The notes beneath the pieces were generated by a model. That model had not been told where the DNA came from and made no database searches. It saw only the letters and a program-made list of their open reading frames with translations. A DNA stretch of 64,000 bases from Procambarus clarkii (Eukaryota; Arthropoda; Malacostraca; Decapoda; Cambaridae), in NCBI RefSeq assembly GCF_040958095.1, contig NC_091220.1:24580678-24644677 (forward strand). The letters are read 5' to 3'. The number at the start of each line of letters is the position of its first letter. Within the stretch, counting starts at the first letter, position 1. This document shows positions 58,014-64,000 of the stretch, in pieces. The translations under genes were made by a program, and so were the position numbers.

Positions 58014-58016
<3 letters not shown>
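57241..58016. other. Unassigned sequence (palindrome 3, right arm)
   Basis: Mirror of 51604-52379, with the 77-codon frame at 57494-57727. Confidence 0.4.
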
Positions 58017-58083
<67 letters not shown>

Positions 58084-58107
58084 CACACATACACACACAC
58101 ACACACA
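58017..58107. repeat. (AC)n microsatellite
   Basis: Partner of 51545-51603; longer and interrupted by gcac and catac. Confidence 0.97.
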
Positions 58108-58437
58108 CTGACTACATCTGTCTCCTGGTATTAATGGTAAGTTACCTTTGATCTCAAGACAGGTGAAGCAGGAGGTGATTGTGCTGGCCGGCGACCCAAC
58201 TACCACCACACATGCTGTTGGAAGAGACGGGGATTACTGTGGGTAGGACATGCTCCCTCTCTCACTCCCTCCCTTCCCACAATTCCTTCCCACGATTCTC
58301 CCTTCCCTCCCTTCCGCAGATACTAACCAGGGTTAACAATCGTGTGAGCAACATCACGACAGCCCAGTAAGAGCAGTCAGCTGGCCTCACTACCAGGAAT
58401 GGTAAGAGTCAATATAACAGATACAATATTATTGTCC

Positions 58438-58619
58438 CGTGTGTGTGTACTCACCTAGTTGTGTTTGCGGGGATTGAGCTCTGGCTCTTTGGTCCCGCCT
58501 CTCAACCGTCAATCAACAGGTGTACAGATTCCTGAGCCTATTGGGCTCTATCATATCTACACTTAAAACTGTGTATGGAGTCAGCCTCCACCACATCACT
58601 TCCTAATGCATTCCATTTA

Positions 58620-58620
<1 letters not shown>
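58438..58620 (-). mobile_element. LINE 3' end (CR1/L2-like)
   Basis: Partner of 51030-51213, with ctcacctagttgtgtttgcg at its 3' terminus. Confidence 0.85.

Positions 58621-58622
<2 letters not shown>

Positions 58623-58710
<88 letters not shown>
58623..58710. repeat. (GT)n microsatellite
   Basis: Partner of 50943-51022. Confidence 0.97.
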
Positions 58711-58714
<4 letters not shown>

Positions 58715-58795
58715 GTGAGCAATAGGCACAGCATTGTCAAGGCTTAATTAGCGTCCAAGATGGTTGAACTATCGCCCATCTAATGTCAGTAGTTC

Positions 58796-58953
58796 AGTGG
58801 TCTTGGTGGTACAGTGGCTACGCTTCTCGACTCATAATCGGGAATCTCGGGCTCGATTTTTCCCGAGCGGGAAGGAAGCGGTTGAGCATGTTTCCTTTCA
58901 CCTAATGCCTCGATTCACCCAGCAGGAAATAGATACCCTGGGAGTTAGACAAC
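58796..58953 (+). mobile_element. tRNA-headed SINE, family E (tail cut by LTR element)
   Basis: ggtcttggtggtacagtggc, tcataatcgggaatctcggg, tail cacccagcaggaaatagata ... gagttagacaac. The remaining tail (tgttgtggggg..., seen at 50660-50703 on minus) is replaced by the LTR at 58954. Confidence 0.7.
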
Positions 58954-59390
58954 TGTGGGAACCGACCTGTGAGATTTATATTTATTTAATTTATAGGAAT
59001 TTATATTTACGTTAATTTATATACTTCGATAGCAATTTGTATAATGATAAGTGGACTGTATTTCTGCAATAATCTCTTAATCTCACAAATCGATCCTCTA
59101 CACATTAGGGGGGTTTATTAAATTTATATATATGCAGCCAATCAAACTACAGGAATAGACTACATACATTGAAAAGGTTCCTTATCTTATAGTACAGCAG
59201 GTTAGTCCACCAGGTATAACTAGGGTGTAGACACCAAATTATCCTCTTTGAGGTAGCTTCCATCACCCAGTAACTGGTGCACAAAATCTTGCTTCCTCGT
59301 CTTGACCTGTCAAAAGGGCGCTAGCTGTAAAGCCAGATTCTATATATGACAAGTATTTCAGAGAAAACTGTACATGGAACATGAAGACCT
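58954..59390 (-). repeat. 3' LTR (minimum extent)
   Basis: Aligned to 63564-64000 with three substitutions (cctcgtctt/cctcatctt, tatatatgac/tatgtatgac, aaactgtac/aaacagtac). The inner end cannot be set because its partner is truncated by the window; it extends further. Starts with TG on plus, so it ends CA on the coding strand. Confidence 0.85.
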
Positions 59391-59569
59391 GGCTTAATTA
59401 CCTTTAGTATGAGGCGATTTCGTGATCTAACCGGTCCACCCTACCCAATGACATTAATGGCCCCTAATGATAGATAATGGGTTTCGGAAAGAACACTTAA
59501 CTTGATTTGTAGACAGCGTGTTGATAATGGTACACTTCTGGTTTCCATAACACTATGTCCAAGTAAATT

Positions 59570-59815
59570 AACAGGAGCCAAATTTGCTCCCGTGTGAGCC
59601 TCTGGTCTAGTCTCAACAATGGCTGCGTCTAACACTCCATACTATTGACGCCTGGCCGACATTGTCCAGATATGATAGGAGCCGAATTTGCTCCACGCGT
59701 CTCGGATGTGACACAACAATGGCAAACTCCTTCCTCACTCTGACGCCTGGCTTACATTGTCCAGATTTCAGAAAGTGATAGAAGGGTCACATTTACTCTA
59801 CTTTAATATTGATAA
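59570..59815. repeat. ~107-nt degenerate tandem repeat
   Basis: aggagccaaatttgctcccg ... gacgcctggccgacattgtc recurs as aggagccgaatttgctccac ... gacgcctggcttacattgtc and again in part (agaagggtcacatttactct). It lies in the LTR or in the adjoining 3' part of the element. Confidence 0.7.
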
Positions 59816-60266
59816 TTAAGTTAATTTATATAAGATGTTTTATGATGGTAAAGTCCAAAGACTAATGTATTTAAGAATAATTCCCAGCAGAATAGCTGGT
59901 GAATTATAATAGTATGTGGTGATGATATCCCGTTTTCTTTAAACGGTAATTCCACTACAAGTTACGTTTTCTATGGTTAACTTGTTTATACAACACAGCT
60001 ATTATCTGTATGATATAAAATGGTGTCGGATTTTCCGACATAATTCCCCAGGGGCTGCTCACGGGTCGAAGTCCTAATTAGAACAGACGAACACCGATAC
60101 TCCTCCTTCGAATTATTTGATTAATTTGATGTTAGTAGTTAGTAATCACACATTTGTGCGTCTGTTCGTACAGGACGGATGTCCCGTACTAGAGTTGCAG
60201 GGGTTATAAGTCTAATGCGATTTCATTTCCCTGTCAACTCTTGAAAGGCTAATATTCAAGCCTAAT

Positions 60267-60640
60267 TACATATTATTTAACCCAGAAGACTGAATGTGAT
60301 CAAGTACTACAGTCAAGTATGATTCAGGGACTGCAGTGAGATCAGTGACATCAGATATAACTTGAAGTTTGTTCAGGTAACTGGTCACTGATATATAAAC
60401 ACTGAGGCCCATGGAATACATCTTGATTAAATAATAAATGTATCAAATCAGTCATCAGATTTATTAGGGTTTAATTTAGTTAAGAAGATTGAATAGCTCA
60501 TCATTAAAGTAAAGTATGGTTCTGAGACTGCAGTGGGTTCAGTGACATTGGTCGCAGTGACTTGTAGCTGTTTTAGGCTACTGTTCACTGATTTGCCACT
60601 GAAGCCTCATGAACTCATCTTCAGCTTCAAATGATGATAC
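60267..60640. repeat. ~187-nt degenerate duplication
   Basis: gtatgattcagggactgcag ... ctggtcactgat and gtatggttctgagactgcag ... ctgttcactgat are two diverged copies in the 3' non-coding part of the LTR element, where polymerase genes would be expected. Confidence 0.7.
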
Positions 60641-60728
60641 TAACATCAACCTCTGTTACTATAGTCAGCTGTAATCTCCTTAGTATAATGCTACTGGAGA
60701 AATATAATCAGCTGACAAATTTAGATTT

Positions 60729-62669
60729 CTACTGGTATTGTTTATCTGCAGGAATAGGTCTCCTCAGGCTTGATACTGGGCCTGAGAGTAATTTACCTCC
60801 TGCAGAGTTTAACATGGTTATGCCCTGATATTTAGTAGGGCTACCGATGAATCGATGACAATAGTCTGTCCCTACAAGGAGACCGAAGTCGGTGAGGTGA
60901 TCAGACTTAATATTATCTGCCAATTTTATTCCTCTATTTCTCAGGAATTTGGCTGTTGCTCTCAGACCTCGAACTTGTAGGTCTACTGGTATTTTGTCCA
61001 CCACAATGGCTTGTACTCGACAGACGTACCTGCCTAAGCGTACTGATGGTTGTACCACCTGGTAGACTTGAGGTCCTGCATCTGTTACAAACCCTGAGAT
61101 GTTGAATGACATCTGGGCTACAGGCCTTAATTGTAGTTCATCTGCCAACTTTTTAGTGATATATGTTCTTTGGGATCCTTGGTCAAACAACCCACGGGTA
61201 TGGACCTTGGCCCTCTTATTCAGGATGGTAATTTGGGCAGTAGGCAAAGTCGTATTACCTTTAGACTTTGCCGATTGGACACTCTTTGTTTGTTGCACCT
61301 TGCAGTACTGTACTGTGGTGGGAATGCTATCTTCCACGTTGGGGTTTGGAGACGTTGTTTCGGTGTCTCTGCACAATGCTGCATGGTGCTGACCTTTGTT
61401 ACACCTATTACAAGGGTGTAATTGGGTATCACAATCCTTGATGTTATGTTTCCTGAGGCACCTCGTGCAATGTTGCAAATCTTTGAGTCGCTCAACACGG
61501 GCGTCACTATCAGGAAAATTAGAGCAGTGGTACATTGAATGTTTCTCATTGCAGAACAAACATGTTCCATAGCTTCCTGTACCCTTTGGTGTCGAATTAT
61601 ATTGTCTAGATTGATTTGGAGTACCTTTGGTACTCTGTGGTTTACTATTATTGGTTTCTGAGGGTTTACTTGGTGGTTTTAATTTGTCATGTGTTCGTAA
61701 TTGATGAACTACTGACTTTAAACCTTCAGATATTTCATTCATAGATAAGATGCTTTTATTGTAATGAGCACTCATTTGTCTCAATATGTCCCTAGGTATT
61801 TTCTCTTGGACAATTATTTTCAAGACCCACTCAGCCCCGTTTGTATCTGCAGTCAGGCTGAGGGCATTGATCAATGATTCTACCTCCAGCTTGAAGACTT
61901 GGAGTGAATCAGCTGAAGCCTCCGGTGGGGGTAAATGCAACAGCTCATGAACTAAATGTGATGTTCTTACTTCTGGATCAGCATAATTATCCTTGAGGAG
62001 TTTTACTGCCAGATCATAGCCGTCATTAGTTAATCTCAGATGGGATACTACTGTTTTAGCCTCACTTGATAATTGGCCTTGCAAATAAGAGAATTTACTA
62101 CTCTTTGGTAAAGATTGTTTTGAGTCTACAAGGTCAACGAATTTGTTCCAAAATTCGTCCCAATCTTCCTCATCTTTTCCTGAGAAAGTGGGTAAATTAA
62201 TTGGAGGGAGTCGAGCTTCTGCTTGACTCGTATTAGATGCAACTGTTGATGTTGTTGCTGTTGCCTTGTTCTGGGCAATTAATTTGACATAAGGCTGTAA
62301 CGTGGCCTGAGTGTGATGTTCATAATTCGCAAGATCAACCATAATGTCGTCTATTTCTGTTTCTGATAAATTAGTGTTGGCAAGTTCAGCCACATATGTT
62401 GCTTTTTGACATTTGATTTGCTCAAATTTACCTGCAGCTGCTTGATAATAGCTTTCCAGGTCAGCATAATCAACTTGAGATTGTTGTGACAAATCTTCAC
62501 ATTTCTTGATCTGTCTTGTTAAGTGGCCTTTAAGACCTGCAAGGGTTCTTTTCATTCTCCCTGCATTATCCATACTGGCTAGTTGGTGAAGCCTTGTGGG
62601 GCTTGTACTTGGGTCGCTCATAATACTGAACAAGCACTGATGGTAGCCTAGGGTAAATTCTGCACTCAC
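60729..62669 (-). CDS. BEL/Pao gag-protease protein (646 aa)
   Basis: The single intact frame of the element. Residues 1-145 are a helical N-terminal gag region (start MSAEFTLGYH; M17 is an alternative start). Residues ~154-330 match the DUF1759-type Pao gag core: LPPINLPTFSGKDEEDWDEF and a LVHELLHLPPP segment. Three zinc knuckles follow: C370-x2-C373-x3-H377-x4-C382, C401-x2-C404-x3-H408-x4-C413 and C420-x2-C423-x4-H428-x4-C433. Residues ~480-635 are a DUF1758-type aspartic protease with catalytic D496-Q-G in GLFDQGSQRTYIT and a terminal LLSGPV motif. In complete BEL elements reverse transcriptase would follow in frame; here the protein stops 16 residues after LLSGPV. It would form particles and process gag, but cannot copy or integrate the element alone. 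Confidence 0.9.
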   Translation of the reverse strand: MSAEFTLGYHQCLFSIMSDPSTSPTRLHQLASMDNAGRMKRTLAGLKGHLTRQIKKCEDLSQQSQVDYADLESYYQAAAGKFEQIKCQKATYVAELANTNLSETEIDDIMVDLANYEHHTQATLQPYVKLIAQNKATATTSTVASNTSQAEARLPPINLPTFSGKDEEDWDEFWNKFVDLVDSKQSLPKSSKFSYLQGQLSSEAKTVVSHLRLTNDGYDLAVKLLKDNYADPEVRTSHLVHELLHLPPPEASADSLQVFKLEVESLINALSLTADTNGAEWVLKIIVQEKIPRDILRQMSAHYNKSILSMNEISEGLKSVVHQLRTHDKLKPPSKPSETNNSKPQSTKGTPNQSRQYNSTPKGTGSYGTCLFCNEKHSMYHCSNFPDSDARVERLKDLQHCTRCLRKHNIKDCDTQLHPCNRCNKGQHHAALCRDTETTSPNPNVEDSIPTTVQYCKVQQTKSVQSAKSKGNTTLPTAQITILNKRAKVHTRGLFDQGSQRTYITKKLADELQLRPVAQMSFNISGFVTDAGPQVYQVVQPSVRLGRYVCRVQAIVVDKIPVDLQVRGLRATAKFLRNRGIKLADNIKSDHLTDFGLLVGTDYCHRFIGSPTKYQGITMLNSAGGKLLSGPVSSLRRPIPADKQYQ

Positions 62670-63563
62670 TAGGCAATAATCCTACCTCTACTAGAGGTTA
62701 GCACTTAAAATTAATACACATTATATATATACAATCATACACACTAATGATTTGAGTGATAAACCAGTGTCACTGGAAGTACCTTTAGGTTAGCTCTTCA
62801 ATATCACCCTAGGATGGTAGAGACACTAATTAATCACTCAAAGGTGTAATGATCATAAGTAAATTATTATATATACAACTCAACTCGAGTTGATAAAAAT
62901 TACACCCAAAATAGGGTCTGGACCATTCATTAATGGTGTTAGGTTGTTCAATATAGTACAACTGACTATGGTAATAATGGGACTAGGATGAACGATAATA
63001 GTTCAACTAGTCAATGATAATATCCTACCCTGTTGTGGGTTGGCAATTAGTAAATATTATACTGTGATCACTAGTGCAATATATATTAAATGATTCTCTA
63101 TTTTGGAGAAATAATATACACAATTATTGATAATAGCCTCTTAATTAGCCTCTATGAAACTTCTAATATCAAGAAGTATTAAATATTATTAGTGACCTCG
63201 CGAAATAAACTCCACAAAATTCGTAGATAATCTCTCGCGAAATTTAACACCACGAAATCCGTGAACAATCTCGCGACACAGTCACTAATTTGGCTGGCTT
63301 CTATATTAGCGCTGTCATTTCACAGAATAACACGCCACCAAATCTCTGTGGGTGTACATGAAACCGCTGACGAAGCTGAACTCGGCTAAGGGAGGCTCCT
63401 GAGCTCCCTCGAGGCTACGCTGCCGTCTTGACTGCTGGCTTTGTTTAAATAACACTGTACTAGTATATTTAATGAATCCACTGGATAACTGGTTCATCCG
63501 GTACTAAGATGACCAAATGTGGGTTCAAAGGACCAAATATTCCGGTTCCGAAGGTCCAAATAA
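62670..63563 (-). other. Leader of the LTR element with possible primer-binding site
   Basis: AT-rich leader between the 5' LTR and gag. Directly inside the LTR (minus) is ttatttggaccttcggaacc; a tRNA primer site would begin TGG, and tggaccttcggaaccgg fits the position (four bases in), but I cannot assign the tRNA. A similar phrase (ggaccaaatattccgg) recurs at 63530. Confidence 0.4.
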
Positions 63564-64000
63564 TGTGGGAACCGACCTGTGAGATTTATATTTATTTAAT
63601 TTATAGGAATTTATATTTACGTTAATTTATATACTTCGATAGCAATTTGTATAATGATAAGTGGACTGTATTTCTGCAATAATCTCTTAATCTCACAAAT
63701 CGATCCTCTACACATTAGGGGGGTTTATTAAATTTATATATATGCAGCCAATCAAACTACAGGAATAGACTACATACATTGAAAAGGTTCCTTATCTTAT
63801 AGTACAGCAGGTTAGTCCACCAGGTATAACTAGGGTGTAGACACCAAATTATCCTCTTTGAGGTAGCTTCCATCACCCAGTAACTGGTGCACAAAATCTT
63901 GCTTCCTCATCTTGACCTGTCAAAAGGGCGCTAGCTGTAAAGCCAGATTCTATGTATGACAAGTATTTCAGAGAAAACAGTACATGGAACATGAAGACCT
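63564..64000 (-). repeat. 5' LTR (truncated by window end)
   Basis: Begins tgtgggaaccgacctgtgag on plus, matches 58954-59390. The rest, and the target-site duplication, lie beyond the window. Confidence 0.85.

Larger units (their letters stand above)
58954..64000 (-). mobile_element. BEL/Pao-type LTR retrotransposon, gag-protease only (partial)
   Basis: Two direct copies of a sequence opening tgtgggaaccgacctgtgag (58954 and 63564, 4610 bp apart) are LTRs; the right one is cut by the window end. On minus the order is 5' LTR (63564 outward), ~0.9 kb leader, gag-protease frame (62669-60729), ~1 kb or less of non-coding sequence, 3' LTR. The visible 437 bp of the LTRs differ at three positions, implying recent insertion. 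No reverse transcriptase, RNase H or integrase sequence is present between the LTRs. The element inserted into a SINE tail within the right arm of palindrome 3. Confidence 0.85.

Overview
The window is eukaryotic, repeat-saturated and contains no host gene that I can identify with confidence. Microsatellites and minisatellites are abundant. The mobile elements are a Penelope-like element with a GIY-YIG endonuclease, CR1/L2-like LINE 3' ends, several tRNA-headed SINEs, a fold-back element family and a BEL/Pao retrotransposon. Together these point to an arthropod, most likely a decapod crustacean. From memory, the Penelope tail and the fold-back sequence resemble repeats that are very common in cambarid crayfish (Procambarus). 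That is recollection, not a search result.

The dominant structure is inverted duplication at three scales. (1) Positions 1-34777 form one near-perfect palindrome. Position x on the left pairs with about 34776-x on the right (the sum is 34773-34779 wherever I checked), so each arm is about 17.4 kb with almost no spacer, and the axis lies near 17389. The axis falls at the middle of a fold-back element copy. Every array, SINE, LINE fragment and fold-back element of the left arm recurs in mirror order in the right arm. The left end lies at or beyond the window edge. (2) Positions 34679-36805 form a second palindrome (axis 35718) made of two head-to-head, 5'-truncated Penelope-like elements. Its left arm overlaps the outer end of palindrome 1. 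(3) Positions 50699-58953 form an older inverted duplication with arms of about 3.0 kb around a 2.2 kb unpaired centre (about 53736-55929).

Between palindromes 2 and 3 (36.8-50.7 kb) lies a run of minisatellites with unit lengths of 23, 31, 11, 15, 25, 22 and 19 nt plus a 0.6 kb (GA)n tract, separated by AT-rich unassigned DNA and LINE or SINE fragments. The 15-nt array (43245-43862) is a strong G-quadruplex candidate. From 58954 to the window end a BEL/Pao-type LTR element on the minus strand interrupts the right arm of palindrome 3. It encodes one 646-aa gag-protease protein, and I see no reverse transcriptase or integrase before the other LTR, so it looks non-autonomous.

Two short stretches could be host coding sequence but are unproven: a putative exon at 54711-54926, in the unpaired centre of palindrome 3, and a 107-aa membrane-type reading frame at 48380-48703 on the minus strand. 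The long open frames inside minisatellites are artefacts of stop-free repeat units.
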